A stretch of DNA of 58,864 bases. Source: Desulfocapsaceae bacterium (GTDB taxonomy: Bacteria > Desulfobacterota > Desulfobulbia > Desulfobulbales > Desulfocapsaceae). Under the pieces are notes generated by a model, which was not told the DNA's origin, did not search any database, and was given only the letters and a program-made list of their open reading frames with translations. The stretch covers positions 1-58,864 of the forward strand of contig JARLHL010000080.1 of NCBI GenBank assembly GCA_031292275.1. The letters are read 5' to 3'. Positions 1 to 8,856 of this stretch are shown here, piece by piece. Each line of letters starts with the position of its first letter. Position 1 is the stretch's first letter. The translations under genes and the position numbers were made by a program.

Positions 1-1
1 A

Positions 2-1894
2 AGCTGTCTGCCTGCGGCCTATCACTCTGTTTACCGTCTGCCTCATGACCGCGCTCTGGCCTGTCGCCAGGATGAGGGAAAGTCCTGTGTCCTGTTTGAT
101 GAAAAGACAGGGAAGGTCCTGAGTCCCGAATATGCCCTCTGGAAGACGTATGACGCTGGTGCGAGGCAATACGAAGTGTGCGGCGGAAGCGAGGCAAAGC
201 CTGCCTGCAGCTTTATCAACGAGGCAGGGCAGCCGGCCGCTGCCAAGGCCACAGGCGCGCCGCTTATGCTTGCCGTTGTCGATGGCTCGGTGCGGCGCAG
301 CGATACCAATGCCGTGCTGTTGAGCAAGGAGCAGCTGACCGGCATGCTGTATCCGATGTTTTTGAACGACCGCTTTATTGTCGTTCAGAAAAGGCCAGCC
401 GATGTCTGGACCTCGTCTGATGATACTCTTGATAAGGATCATGAAAATGCGGAAACGCTGCTCATGGACACCGATGGCCGGAAATATCTGTTTAAAGGGT
501 GGTGGAAGTTTGTCAGCTTAAATCAGGATCTGGTTTTTGCAAATCAATTTGTCAACATCGCATCAAGTGGAAAAAAATCGGATTGGGAATGGTCGCGATC
601 CTGGCAATTGCTGAATGTGAAAACCCGTGCGAACATGCTGCCGGAATACAGGTTCTCCTCAGATCCGCGAGAGAATCAGAGTGTCTTTCGTATAGACTGT
701 TCCGATGCAGACCATAGGGTTTGCTCAAAGTCGGGCGTTCTCGGGGGCGATGGCCGCTGGTTGCTCAAACCCGAATATGACGATGTCCTGCCCTTGGATC
801 TGTATCAACCGGAGACCTACGAGGGGCTCGAGGCTACAGGCAACCCGTTGCTGGCAGGGGCCTATGCCGTAAAGCAGAACAATATGGCCGGTATCGTTGA
901 TTCGCGCGGACGGATCCTGCTTGCGCCGATGTATCCCAGGATTCGCGCCTTGCCGAAACAGGGGCTCTTGTTTGTCGTTGAGAATGCGCAGGGTGAACAG
1001 GTCCTGGTCGATGGGAAGGGGACGCCTGTCGCCAGTTATACCAAAATTTTTCCGCAGAAGTTGCAGGATTTCACCGGGCCTTCATCGCTCCTGTGGCCCT
1101 GCGGCAACCAGGAGTTCCCCTTTGCCGAGCCAGATGAGCTGCCGGGCAGGAAGGATGGCGGATTTTTAGGAAAAGTGTGTTCCGATAACGATCTGCGCCC
1201 CCAGTTCACCCAGGCGATGATCAGCTTTCATGGATATATGGCGGAGATGAGCGACCCGAGCCGGGCAATGCCGGTTGAGGCGCAGGTCAACGACCGGCTT
1301 AAGGCCTGTCCGGATCAGGCCTGCATCAAGGCCGCACTCGATACCCTGATCTCCTGGCCCGCGGAAGATGCCCAAAAGAATGCCTCGGCGTCTTTGACCA
1401 GGCTTGACAATCCGGACGCGCCGCCGTCGACGGCTGGAATCAGCAGCGCCTTGCGCGCTTCAATCATGCAGAAGATCAAGCCGGAAGGTGAGGTGTCGAT
1501 GACGCCTTTTGCGACGGACAAGGCTGGTTTGAACAGGGTGATTGTCAATGAGATGACGTCCGCCCATAACCAGGAGTTCTGGATCTTCGATGTCCATGAT
1601 CCCAGGCATCCTGTGCTTTTACTGAACCATTACGCAGACTATCTCGGCGGGGTGGAAAGTAATGTTGCGTTGCTGCGTACACAGCAGCATGTCAGCTGTT
1701 GCGAGCACGCGATCCAGATTTTTGAATACAAAAAAACACCTAAGGCGCACTACGCCCTGAAGCTGAGCTGCACCCAGTATTATTTGACACAGCCCGGCAG
1801 TGATGACTCGCGCGCCCTGCTGTTCTGCGGCCCTCCCAATGAAAGCGCTGAACAGGAGGCCACTGGGCATAAAGCAAAAATAACGGCTCAGTGA
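2..1894 (+). CDS. WG-repeat-like hypothetical protein, 5' end outside window
   Basis: The reading frame is open from the first bases of the window, so the protein is truncated at its N-terminus; 630 residues are visible. A GTG at 176 could be read as a start but has no ribosome binding site and the frame continues upstream. The middle shows motifs like WG (KWG) repeats: GDGRWLLKPEYDDV and, 40 residues on, AGIVDSRGRILLAPMY. Such repeats occur in secreted or envelope proteins of unknown role. The C-terminal half holds a short segment, RLKACPDQACIKAALDTLIS, that resembles the Cys-containing start of LprI-type domains; this is weak. No membrane segment is evident in the visible part. The gene is followed 16 bases later by an unrelated decayed fragment. 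Function is not known. Confidence 0.7.
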   Translation, partial: SCLPAAYHSVYRLPHDRALACRQDEGKSCVLFDEKTGKVLSPEYALWKTYDAGARQYEVCGGSEAKPACSFINEAGQPAAAKATGAPLMLAVVDGSVRRSDTNAVLLSKEQLTGMLYPMFLNDRFIVVQKRPADVWTSSDDTLDKDHENAETLLMDTDGRKYLFKGWWKFVSLNQDLVFANQFVNIASSGKKSDWEWSRSWQLLNVKTRANMLPEYRFSSDPRENQSVFRIDCSDADHRVCSKSGVLGGDGRWLLKPEYDDVLPLDLYQPETYEGLEATGNPLLAGAYAVKQNNMAGIVDSRGRILLAPMYPRIRALPKQGLLFVVENAQGEQVLVDGKGTPVASYTKIFPQKLQDFTGPSSLLWPCGNQEFPFAEPDELPGRKDGGFLGKVCSDNDLRPQFTQAMISFHGYMAEMSDPSRAMPVEAQVNDRLKACPDQACIKAALDTLISWPAEDAQKNASASLTRLDNPDAPPSTAGISSALRASIMQKIKPEGEVSMTPFATDKAGLNRVIVNEMTSAHNQEFWIFDVHDPRHPVLLLNHYADYLGGVESNVALLRTQQHVSCCEHAIQIFEYKKTPKAHYALKLSCTQYYLTQPGSDDSRALLFCGPPNESAEQEATGHKAKITAQ

Positions 1895-1910
1895 AAAGAC
1901 TTTTGTCTGA

Positions 1911-2301
1911 AGGATACTTCCATCTTTCTCTCTGAGCGGTACCAGCCATAACGGCCATCTTGGGCCGTATAGTACCGGCTGGGATGGCAACAGCCTCACC
2001 AAATCAGGGGATGGTACGCTCACCCTCAGCGGCCAGACTGCCTGGACGGGCAACACCTACCTGAATGGCGGCACCCCGGTTCTGGACGGCAGCGCCGGCG
2101 GTGCGCGACTGGTCGGCGACGTTGTCGTCCGGAGCGGCAGTACCTTCAAGCTCGTCAGCGGTGCCACCCTGACCGGTCAAATCGACCCCACCGACGTCGT
2201 CATTGCAGGGCCTGCCAGACACCGGCGCCTCGGTGATTGACAGCCTGACGCTCGTGAGTGGCGGCAGCTACAAGACACTCACCATCAACGGCAAAGCCTG
2301 A
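1911..2301 (+). pseudogene. Autotransporter passenger beta-strand repeat remnant, frameshifted
   Basis: No start codon or ribosome binding site is present, but the translated frame from 1911 reads like passenger-associated repeats of type V autotransporters: LTKSGDGTLTLSG, then WTGNTYLNGGTPVLDG, then VVRSGSTFKLVSGATLTG. The frame meets a stop at 2238-2240. A different frame continues the same kind of sequence across about 2205-2215 (GLPDTGASVIDSLTLVSGG) to a stop at 2299-2301, so a single-base shift has split it. No beta-barrel translocator domain follows. This is the debris of a much larger adhesin-like gene, or of a recombination with one elsewhere in the genome. Confidence 0.65.
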
Positions 2302-2609
2302 AACTGATCGAGACTTTCATATAAACCGGGAAGAACAAAAAAGGTGCCGCTGTGCCTTCTCCATCCGCGATAGCCTGGGCGTGAGACAGAAGCGTAATGA
2401 TATCGAATTCTTAATTCTGATACCAGTGGGATCCATTGACAAGGATGCTGTGTCTTCTTAGTTTTTCCTCTACCTACTCCCATTTCTTTCGGCAGTCCGC
2501 CATGGGGACGGCGTGGTTCTGTGCCGGGGGATGCAAGGAAGGCCGTCCGATCAGCCTGTTGCAAGGAGACAGGCGTTTATTGAATATCAGCTTCCCGGAG
2601 GTATCACTC
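2302..2609. other. Intergenic stretch, no gene seen
   Basis: This 308-base stretch separates the autotransporter remnant from the small Cys-rich gene. An ORF starting at 2436 runs in frame into that gene, but the start with a good ribosome binding site is at 2610, so the upstream part is probably the untranslated leader. No RNA gene or repeat was recognised. Confidence 0.4.
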
Positions 2610-2822
2610 ATGACATATACATGCCAAAACTGCGGTGTTGAGGCAGAGGATTCAAGCACCCTCTGCAAACCCGTACAAGAAGAATTGACAGGTAAATTCT
2701 GCGGGATATCCGCAGCCCAGATCTGTTCGGATAAACTTGATGCGATGAAGTTTTCATGCGATTCCTGCGGCAGGGTGTCGCCGGACGCGGAACATCTCTG
2801 CAACCCCACTCAGATCACTTGA
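2610..2822 (+). CDS. Small Cys-rich (zinc-ribbon-like) protein, 70 aa
   Basis: The ATG at 2610 follows GGAGGT at 2598-2603 with ideal spacing, which decides the start over upstream in-frame ATGs. The protein has two similar halves, each with C-x2-C then a third Cys in a short LCNP or LCKP motif: TCQNCG...TLCKP near the N-terminus and SCDSCG...HLCNP near the C-terminus, plus two Cys in the middle. Paired C-x2-C knuckles suggest a bound metal, probably zinc. Similar tiny proteins are common in deltaproteobacteria; their function is not established. The gene stands alone and is followed directly by a strong intrinsic terminator, so it is probably a monocistronic transcript. Confidence 0.7.
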   Translation: MTYTCQNCGVEAEDSSTLCKPVQEELTGKFCGISAAQICSDKLDAMKFSCDSCGRVSPDAEHLCNPTQIT

Positions 2823-2861
2823 GTCCTCTCTGAGAACTCATTTTCGGAAATCCAGACAAGG

Positions 2862-2921
2862 ACGGCCTTGCCGGTCCGAAGCCCTTAACAGGGGCGGGGA
2901 TCGGCAGAGGCCGTTTTTTTT
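2862..2921 (+). terminator. Rho-independent terminator after the small Cys-rich gene
   Basis: Arms 2862-2873 (ACGGCCTTGCCG) and 2902-2914 pair over 12 bp with one bulged G, closing a 28-base loop, followed by eight T at 2914-2921. It lies between convergent genes and could also slow transcription coming from the other side, although the T tract favours the plus strand. Confidence 0.75.
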
Positions 2922-2925
2922 ATCC

Positions 2926-4710
2926 TCAGGTAAATTCAGGTTCGCCTTTAATATCCAACTGCAGGAGTTGGTACCATCGGACGAAGGAATCAATGAAGAT
3001 CAAGGCCATCATCAGCATAAGGACGGCCGAGATGACACAGAGCAGATAAAGCCCCTTGGGGTAAAAGTTGTCGACAATATTCAGATAGCCTGCCGACATT
3101 GTCACCGGCACCATGAAGAGCCCCGGGACGGCTGTTATCCAGGCGTATCGGGCCCGGCCCATCCGGATGATCATCGATGTGCCTATGATCAGGGCGCAGG
3201 TGGCCAGCAGCTGGTTGGCCATGCCGAAGATCGGCCAGATGGTGGAGATATTGCCGGTATAAACGAGATAGCCCCAGGAAAAGGTGAAGATGAGGCTGGT
3301 CAGGGCGGTCCCAGGCATCCAGGAGGTGTCGGCCATTTTCGGGAAGATCTTCCCCAGCATCTCCTGAAGCATGTATCTGCCGACCCTGGTGCCTGCATCA
3401 ACGGCGGTCAGGATGAAGACTGCCTCAAACATGATGGCAAAGTGATACCAGTAGGCGGTAAGGTTCTTGAAGATCGGAATGCCCGAAAAGATATAGGCCA
3501 TGCCGACGGCAAGCGATACTGCCCCGCCGGGCCGTCCCTGCAGCTGTTCCTGGACGGCAGTAGCCAATTGGGGCAGATGGACCGGGGTCATGCCGAGAGC
3601 TGCGAAGGAGGCCGGGGCGGCATTGATCGCAAAATAGTCGGCTGGCACCAGCACACAGGCGGCCATCAGGGCCATGATGGCGACAAATCCCTCGACGAGC
3701 ATGGCTCCGTAGCCGACAAAGAGGATGTCTCCCTCGCTGGCGATCATCTTGGGTGTGGTCCCGGTGCCGATGATGGCATGGAAGCCGGAAAGGGCGCCGC
3801 AGGCGATGGTGATGAACAGAAAGGGGAAGACCTTGCCGGGGATGACCGGGCCTCCGCCGGCGGCAAAGCTGGTGATGCTGTCCATCTGCAACTGGGGATG
3901 GACGAAGAGGATGCCGATGACCAGGGCTGCGATGGTGCCGATCTTCAGGTAGGTCGAGAGGTAATCACGCGGACAGAGCAGGAACCAGACGGGGAGTACC
4001 GAGGCGAAAAATCCGTAGATCGGGATAAAAAGGGCCAGCTGGTGTTTGTTGTAGTTGAACCAGGTGGCAATGGCGGGATTGTCTGCCACAAAGGGACCTG
4101 CAAAGATGGCCAGGGCCAGCAGGGCAACACCCATGATGCTGGCTCCCATGACATCTCCAGGGCGGATCTTCTCGATATAGACCCCCATCAGCATGGCAAT
4201 GGGCATGGTGCTGGCGACGGTGAAGGTCCCCCAGGGACTCTGGAAGAGGGCGTTGACGACGGCGATGGAAAGCCCGGCCAGGGTCAGGATCAGGATGAAG
4301 AGGATCGAGAAGGAGGCGATGAGACCCGCCCGTTTGCCGATCTCCGCTTCGGCGATCAGGCTCAGGCTCTTGCCCTTATGGCGGACCGAGGCGTAGAGGA
4401 CCACCATGTCGTGCACAGCGCCGCCCACCACGCAGCCGATGATGATCCAGAGGGTACCCGGAAGATATCCGAACTGGGCCGCCAGCACCGGACCGAGAAG
4501 AGGGCCTGCTGCGGCGATGGCCGCAAAGTGATGGCCGAAGACCAGATACCTGTTGGTCTTATGATAATCCTTGCCGTCCTCCATGGCCACCGCAGGAGTC
4601 GGTCGGCTGGGATCGAGCTTGAGCACCGTCCTGCCGATCCACAATCCGTAAAATCTGTAGGCAATGGCGAAAATACCCAGTGCCGCGAACACAATCGTTA
4701 AAGAATTCAT
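2926..4710 (-). CDS. cstA: CstA-family carbon starvation / pyruvate-type transporter
   Basis: The 594-residue, highly hydrophobic protein has many predicted membrane segments. It carries the conserved CstA signature near residue 60 (GHHFAAIAAAGPLLGP followed by a VGGAVHDM segment) and the family's C-terminal block WPIFGMANQLLA. CstA proteins are inner-membrane carriers induced on carbon starvation; characterised members move pyruvate or peptides. Enterobacterial CstA has about 700 residues, so this is one of the shorter forms. The start at 4710 is preceded on the minus strand by GGGGGAG at about ten bases; an in-frame ATG seven codons upstream (4731) lacks such a site. The gene is monocistronic, convergent with the Cys-rich gene. 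Substrate cannot be told from sequence. Confidence 0.9.
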   Translation of the reverse strand: MNSLTIVFAALGIFAIAYRFYGLWIGRTVLKLDPSRPTPAVAMEDGKDYHKTNRYLVFGHHFAAIAAAGPLLGPVLAAQFGYLPGTLWIIIGCVVGGAVHDMVVLYASVRHKGKSLSLIAEAEIGKRAGLIASFSILFILILTLAGLSIAVVNALFQSPWGTFTVASTMPIAMLMGVYIEKIRPGDVMGASIMGVALLALAIFAGPFVADNPAIATWFNYNKHQLALFIPIYGFFASVLPVWFLLCPRDYLSTYLKIGTIAALVIGILFVHPQLQMDSITSFAAGGGPVIPGKVFPFLFITIACGALSGFHAIIGTGTTPKMIASEGDILFVGYGAMLVEGFVAIMALMAACVLVPADYFAINAAPASFAALGMTPVHLPQLATAVQEQLQGRPGGAVSLAVGMAYIFSGIPIFKNLTAYWYHFAIMFEAVFILTAVDAGTRVGRYMLQEMLGKIFPKMADTSWMPGTALTSLIFTFSWGYLVYTGNISTIWPIFGMANQLLATCALIIGTSMIIRMGRARYAWITAVPGLFMVPVTMSAGYLNIVDNFYPKGLYLLCVISAVLMLMMALIFIDSFVRWYQLLQLDIKGEPEFT

Positions 4711-5268
4711 AAATATTGCTCCCCCATGCATATGAATTGACAGTGAATGGAACTTCAGGTTTCAGGACGTTTTTAAGCAAAGCGCGCGGTGGACTGCGGC
4801 TTTGGCGATGAACTCGGGCGCAGGGATGGAGAAAGGGATAATGGCGGGTCAGAGGTGAATGCATACAAGCGGTTGAGCCTCCCTCAGCCGGGCCGGCGAA
4901 AAGCTTGGACTGCTGCGTCACGCGCTGCGGTATTTCCTATTTATCTTATCTGTTTATACAATGATATGATGCGGGAATGCAAGTTTATTCAACCGGTTCT
5001 GTGATTTTACCATGGCTGTAACGTCATGACGGTGGACCCTGTGCCAGTTGCCGGGTTCCTCTATCGTCCTTACAATCTCTCAACAGACGGCAGAGATTGG
5101 CCGCAGTCGGGAGGCTGGCCGGCATGGAAAAGTTTTTGTCTCTGTTTTATTGAAATCAACATGGCTGGACCGGATTGGCCAGGCGTAACGAGATATGAAA
5201 GCGTACCACTCCGGCACGGCAGGGCGGTTGTTTCTGATGATCTTTCATGAAAAATAATGGAGGGCGTT
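4711..5268. other. Divergent intergenic region, no gene recognised
   Basis: About 560 bases lie between the starts of cstA (minus) and the DinB-like gene (plus). It must hold the promoters of both. Short ORFs here have no ribosome binding site and no recognisable product. An AT-rich patch at 4930-4990 is the most promoter-like part, but no clear -35/-10 pair was found. Confidence 0.4.
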
Positions 5269-5763
5269 ATGTCCATGGGAACGGGAACGGAACTGGCGCA
5301 GGGCATTCGGCAGAAGATAGGCGAGCTGAAAAAAATCTGCAGCGGGATCGATGAGGCCGCAGGCTCTCGGGCGCCGGCCGGGAGATGGACTCCCAAGGAG
5401 GTCCTTTCTCACCTTTTGGGGCCTGCAGAATCCTGTCATGTCCCTCTGCTGCAGCGCTTTATAGAGGAGGAAAAGCCAACGATCGCCATTGATCCGGGAA
5501 ATCCCCACTATTCGGAAGAGCGGGCGAAGATGACCTTTGCCCAGCTCCTCATGGAGGTTGAGAAGGAGTATGAGCGTATGGCCGTATTCGCAGCGACTCT
5601 GTCCGATACGGACTTGGCCCGAAGGGCCCATCTCCCCGCCTTGAAGGAGTCGCCGCTGGGGGACTCGCCGTCACTGGAGGGCTTGATCAAAGGACTGGGG
5701 CAGTTCCACGTGCAGATGCATATCGATCAGATCCGGGAAATTCTTTTGCAGAACAGGGGCTGA
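5269..5763 (+). CDS. DinB-like metal-dependent four-helix-bundle protein
   Basis: This 164-residue protein has the features of the DinB/YfiT superfamily: a helical bundle, a W-T-P-K-E-V-L-x-H-L motif near residue 40, and a C-terminal GQFHVQMHIDQI segment. The His of the first motif and the two of the second would form the usual three-His metal site. Members act as thiol-dependent transferases or have no known substrate. The start at 5269 follows GGAGGG at 5259-5264; an ATG at 5257 overlaps that site and is less likely. The gene stands alone with the UspA gene 290 bases downstream. Substrate is unknown. Confidence 0.7.
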   Translation: MSMGTGTELAQGIRQKIGELKKICSGIDEAAGSRAPAGRWTPKEVLSHLLGPAESCHVPLLQRFIEEEKPTIAIDPGNPHYSEERAKMTFAQLLMEVEKEYERMAVFAATLSDTDLARRAHLPALKESPLGDSPSLEGLIKGLGQFHVQMHIDQIREILLQNRG

Positions 5764-5768
5764 AGCCG

Positions 5769-5865
5769 AGAGGATCCGCATCCCGATGCCGCTGCCGGGA
5801 ATTGTTCTTCGCGGGGGCCGGTGCCAGCGTTGCGCAGGCTCCAGGCGAGGGGATGCGGATCCTCT
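5769..5865. repeat. Perfect 16-bp inverted repeat with 65-bp spacer
   Basis: AGAGGATCCGCATCCC at 5769-5784 is exactly the reverse complement of 5850-5865. It begins five bases after the DinB-like stop codon. There is no T tract, so a simple intrinsic terminator is unlikely; the shape (about 97 bp with matched ends) resembles a very small palindromic or MITE-like repeat unit. Confidence 0.6.
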
Positions 5866-6055
5866 GCCCGCCTACTGCTCGATGGAGTTTCTGCAAGGAT
5901 CACCGTCCTTGATGCCCCCCAGGTTTCAATAGTTTTCAAACCTCTTGGATATCCCGACTTTATCTTGACATATGCTCTCTTGTATAGGTAGTCTGTGAGT
6001 CAGATTCGGAAGGTTCGTTGAGACGTGTATCATTCCTATCAAGGGAGGTTATTGT

Positions 6056-6448
6056 ATGAAGATTCTCGTGGGCTACAGAGGAACCAACGTCGGCAGGGAT
6101 CTCCTTGAGCAGGCCGTCAGGCAGGCCAGGGCCTATAATGCGGAGGTGCATGTGATCACCTCCCTCTATGGCGGCTCGATGACCGAGACTGAGACCATCA
6201 AGGAGGCGGAGGAAAACCTCGTCAACGCAAAGCAGTTTCTTGATTCCCAGGATGTGAAAAATCAGACTCACCTGCTGGTCAGAGGGAACCATCCCGGCGA
6301 GGATGTTGTCCTGTATGCCAAAGAGAACGATATCGATGAGATAATCATTGCGGTGAAGAGCCGGTCGAAGGTCGGCAAGATACTCTTCGGCTCCACTGCC
6401 CAGTATGTTATTCTCAAGGCTGAATGTCCCGTTCTTTCAGTTAAATAA
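6056..6448 (+). CDS. UspA-family universal stress protein
   Basis: This single-domain 130-residue protein begins MKILVGYRG and ends with the conserved Usp C-terminal block: IIIAVKSRSKVGKILFGST, then AECPVLSVK. That block forms the nucleotide-binding loop and last strand of the Rossmann-like fold; the small residues and ST after G suggest an ATP-binding type. Usp proteins are cytoplasmic stress or energy-limitation factors that act as dimers. The ATG follows GGGAGG at suitable spacing. A TTGACA lies at 5965-5970 but no good -10 at proper distance was found. It precedes the FAD oxidoreductase by 118 bases, possibly as one transcript. Confidence 0.85.
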   Translation: MKILVGYRGTNVGRDLLEQAVRQARAYNAEVHVITSLYGGSMTETETIKEAEENLVNAKQFLDSQDVKNQTHLLVRGNHPGEDVVLYAKENDIDEIIIAVKSRSKVGKILFGSTAQYVILKAECPVLSVK

Positions 6449-6566
6449 ACCGGCATATCCGGAGTCAGGCCGGCCGGCTGCAGAACAGTATGAAAGCGTG
6501 TCATTCCTCGTTCGGGAGGCAGATTCACTTTTTTGCTGACTGCCCGACGCTATGTCCGGAGAGCAG

Positions 6567-7679
6567 ATGAAAAAACAGCTGGTGCTCATCGGAGGCGGCC
6601 ATGCCCATTTGCTGACCCTGGCCAACCTGCACACCTTTATTGACAAGGGCTTTGGGGTTACCGTCATACAGCCGTCGGCCTATCATTATTACAGCGGCAT
6701 GGGGCCGGGGATGCTGGGCGGGACCTATGCCGCCGATGATATCCGGTTTGCGACCCGTCGGCTTGTCGAGGCCAAAGGCGGCCGCTTTATCCTGGATAAG
6801 GCCCATACCATCGATCCCGAGAGGCAGGTAGTCCGTCTGGAGGGGACACATGAGGACATCCCCTATGATGTCCTGTCCTGTAATGCCGGCTCCTCCGTGC
6901 CGCGGGACGTGATAACCGGAAATGGCCGGAATATCTTTACCGCCAAGCCCATCGAGGACCTTCTGGCAGCCCGGAACACCATAGTGGAGCAGGCTGCGAA
7001 CGCCAGGATCACCGTTGCGGTCATCGGCAGCGGCCCCTCATCGCTTGAGATTGCCGGCAATGTGCATCAGCTGTGCCGGCAGAGGAAGCTGAACATGCCT
7101 GTCATCAGGCTCTTCAGTGGCAGGGGATTTTTGGCCGGAAAACCTGCGCGACTTCGCCGTCTGGCCCGGAAAATTCTTGAGCGCAAGGGCATCGAGATCC
7201 TGGAAAACGGCTATGTCCGCAGGATCGAGGACGGGCGGATTATTTTGGAGAACAGCCGGGAGTACAGGGCCGATATCCTATTTTCGGCAGTGGGGGTCAG
7301 ACCCTCGCCGATCTTCATCCGTTCAGGTCTGCCGGTGGGCCCGGACGGAGGCCTGGAGGTCAATGCCTCTCTCCAGTCCATCGCTCATCCCCAGATCTTC
7401 GGCGGGGGCGACTGTATCCACTTTCAGGCTGCACCCCTGGACAAGGTCGGGGTCTATGCCGTGAGGCAGAACCCGGTCCTGTACAGAAACCTGCTGGCCG
7501 CCCTTGAAGGCCGGCCGCTGGAAAAATTTTCTCCCGGCGGCAAATATCTTCTCATCTACAACCTTGGCGACGGCGAAGGGATCTTGTCCAAATACTCCAT
7601 CACCTTTGCCGGCAGGCTTGCCTTTCTTATCAAGGATAGAATCGATCGCAGATTTATTGCAACATTCCAGGAAAGTTGA
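6567..7679 (+). CDS. FAD/NAD(P)-binding oxidoreductase of the SelD-N-terminal-associated family
   Basis: The 370-residue protein starts with a dinucleotide-binding motif followed at once by His-Ala-His (LVLIGGGHAHLL). It has a second nucleotide-binding glycine motif near residue 155 (VAVIGSGPSSLEIAG) and a C-terminal flavin motif FGGGDCI. GGGHAHLL is typical of the pyridine-nucleotide-disulfide oxidoreductase family found fused to selenophosphate synthetase in some organisms and related to type-II NADH and sulfide:quinone oxidoreductases. No redox-active CxxC pair is visible, so disulfide chemistry is unlikely. The start at 6567 follows GGAGAG with only three bases spacing; an ATG at 6552 is an alternative but has no binding site. 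Electron acceptor is unknown. Confidence 0.75.
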   Translation: MKKQLVLIGGGHAHLLTLANLHTFIDKGFGVTVIQPSAYHYYSGMGPGMLGGTYAADDIRFATRRLVEAKGGRFILDKAHTIDPERQVVRLEGTHEDIPYDVLSCNAGSSVPRDVITGNGRNIFTAKPIEDLLAARNTIVEQAANARITVAVIGSGPSSLEIAGNVHQLCRQRKLNMPVIRLFSGRGFLAGKPARLRRLARKILERKGIEILENGYVRRIEDGRIILENSREYRADILFSAVGVRPSPIFIRSGLPVGPDGGLEVNASLQSIAHPQIFGGGDCIHFQAAPLDKVGVYAVRQNPVLYRNLLAALEGRPLEKFSPGGKYLLIYNLGDGEGILSKYSITFAGRLAFLIKDRIDRRFIATFQES

Positions 7680-7925
7680 GCGGCATATGCTGTCTTAGCT
7701 GGCCGTGGCCTGATTTTTTTTAAGTGTTGCCGATCGTGATAGGGACTCCTTATTCAGATGGTAAGGCCCACCGTCGAGCCTGACTATCACCTGTCTCCGC
7801 AGCGTCCGCGCAGAGGTCTTTCTCTTTGAATAGTACTGGTTTCCTTCTTCTTTTTGCTGTAGTCTCAGGCACTCCGAACTGTTGTCCGGGGGATGAGTTG
7901 AAACTGCGTCAATCAAGGGATGAGG

Positions 7926-8777
7926 ATGAAGAGCGTAACAGATCCTTGCTGGTCAGAGGCGAGGCTGACCGATGTTGTCGAACAGGTCCGCAGGAGCCAT
8001 GGTCTGGACCTCTCTCCTTTCAATAGAGTCTTTCTGACCAAATCACTGATCAAACGGCAGGCGGCCGTTTCAGCCGAGTGCGTCGACGACTATTTCGGGC
8101 TTCTGGGGGAGAGTCTTCCGGAGGCCATGGCACTCCAGCTCTCTCTTTTTATCATCTATAGTGAATTCTTTCGAAATCCCCTGGCCTTTTCCCTGCTGGA
8201 GAAGGTCTTCCTGCCCCAAATCCTGGACGAAAAAGAGCGGTCTGGACACGGCGAGATCCGGGTCTGGTCGGCAGGCTGTGCCACCGGCCAGGAGGCCTGG
8301 TCCGTGGCCATCCTCCTGAATGAGCTGCAGCGGAAGAGCGTGTCTTTCCGCCTGATTGCCACCGACCGATCAGAACCGGCCCTGGCCCAGGCGCGGGCAG
8401 GCGTCTACAGCGCCGAGGCCCTGGGAAATGTGAGAATGAGACATGTTAAAAGATATTTTTCCAGACAGGGCGAGTCTTTTGTCGTCGATCCGGGGCTGGC
8501 CGAATGGGTGAACTTCTCCGTCTATGATCTCCTGGACGAATCGACCATCTGCCCGCCGGAAAGTATTTTCGGGAACTTCGATTTGGTGCTGTGCTGTAAT
8601 GTCCTTTTTTATTACCGGCCGCAGATGCAGCAGCGGATACTGCAGAAGATCCGCCGCTGCCTTACTCCCGGCGGCTATCTGGTCACTGATGAGGCCGAAC
8701 GGGGGATAGTCGAGACTGCCGGCGGTTTTCTGCCGGCGGCGCAGCTGGCGTCGGTCTTCGGGAAGATGAGCAAATAG
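7926..8777 (+). CDS. cheR: CheR-type chemoreceptor/sensor methyltransferase
   Basis: The 283-residue protein has an all-helical N-terminal CheR domain (residues about 10-75) and a SAM-binding domain. SAM-binding and catalytic-site motifs are visible: EFFRNP near residue 80, then VWSAGCATGQEAWS, IATDRS, and LVLCCNVLFYY near 225. CheR transfers methyl from S-adenosylmethionine to glutamates on receptors. AAGGGA at 7915-7920 is five bases before the ATG at 7926; the ATG at 7920 overlaps it. No chemoreceptor, CheA or CheB is next to it. The two hybrid kinases downstream are the likely partners, one of which has a chemoreceptor-like periplasmic helical bundle and HAMP domain, so its methylation is conceivable (inference). 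Confidence 0.85.
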   Translation: MKSVTDPCWSEARLTDVVEQVRRSHGLDLSPFNRVFLTKSLIKRQAAVSAECVDDYFGLLGESLPEAMALQLSLFIIYSEFFRNPLAFSLLEKVFLPQILDEKERSGHGEIRVWSAGCATGQEAWSVAILLNELQRKSVSFRLIATDRSEPALAQARAGVYSAEALGNVRMRHVKRYFSRQGESFVVDPGLAEWVNFSVYDLLDESTICPPESIFGNFDLVLCCNVLFYYRPQMQQRILQKIRRCLTPGGYLVTDEAERGIVETAGGFLPAAQLASVFGKMSK

Positions 8778-8787
8778 TGGTGGAGCA

Positions 8788-8856
8788 ATGCTGAACAACA
8801 TGAAGATATCTCTGTCGGCTGGACTCTGGCATCGGCAGGGCGGGAGGGGCAGGTGA
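8788..8856 (+). CDS. 22-codon leader ORF overlapping the hybrid kinase start
   Basis: An ATG at 8788 with a GGTGGAG ribosome binding site just upstream opens a 22-codon frame. Its TGA stop at 8854-8856 overlaps the GTG start of the kinase (8853). It starts ten bases after the cheR stop. The overlap could couple translation of the kinase to that of cheR or this leader. The peptide has no recognisable motif; coding status is uncertain. Confidence 0.35.
   Translation: MLNNMKISLSAGLWHRQGGRGR

Noticed and set aside
2968-4701. 577-codon open frame antisense to cstA
   Set aside because: It is the complement of a GC-rich membrane-protein gene with strong codon bias; the product is a low-complexity Gly/Asp/His-rich string with no start signal or known domain.
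5965-5994. TTGACA upstream of uspA as its promoter
   Set aside because: The best TATA-like hexamer is only 12 bases away and the one at 18 bases (TAGTCT) is poor, so I do not annotate it.
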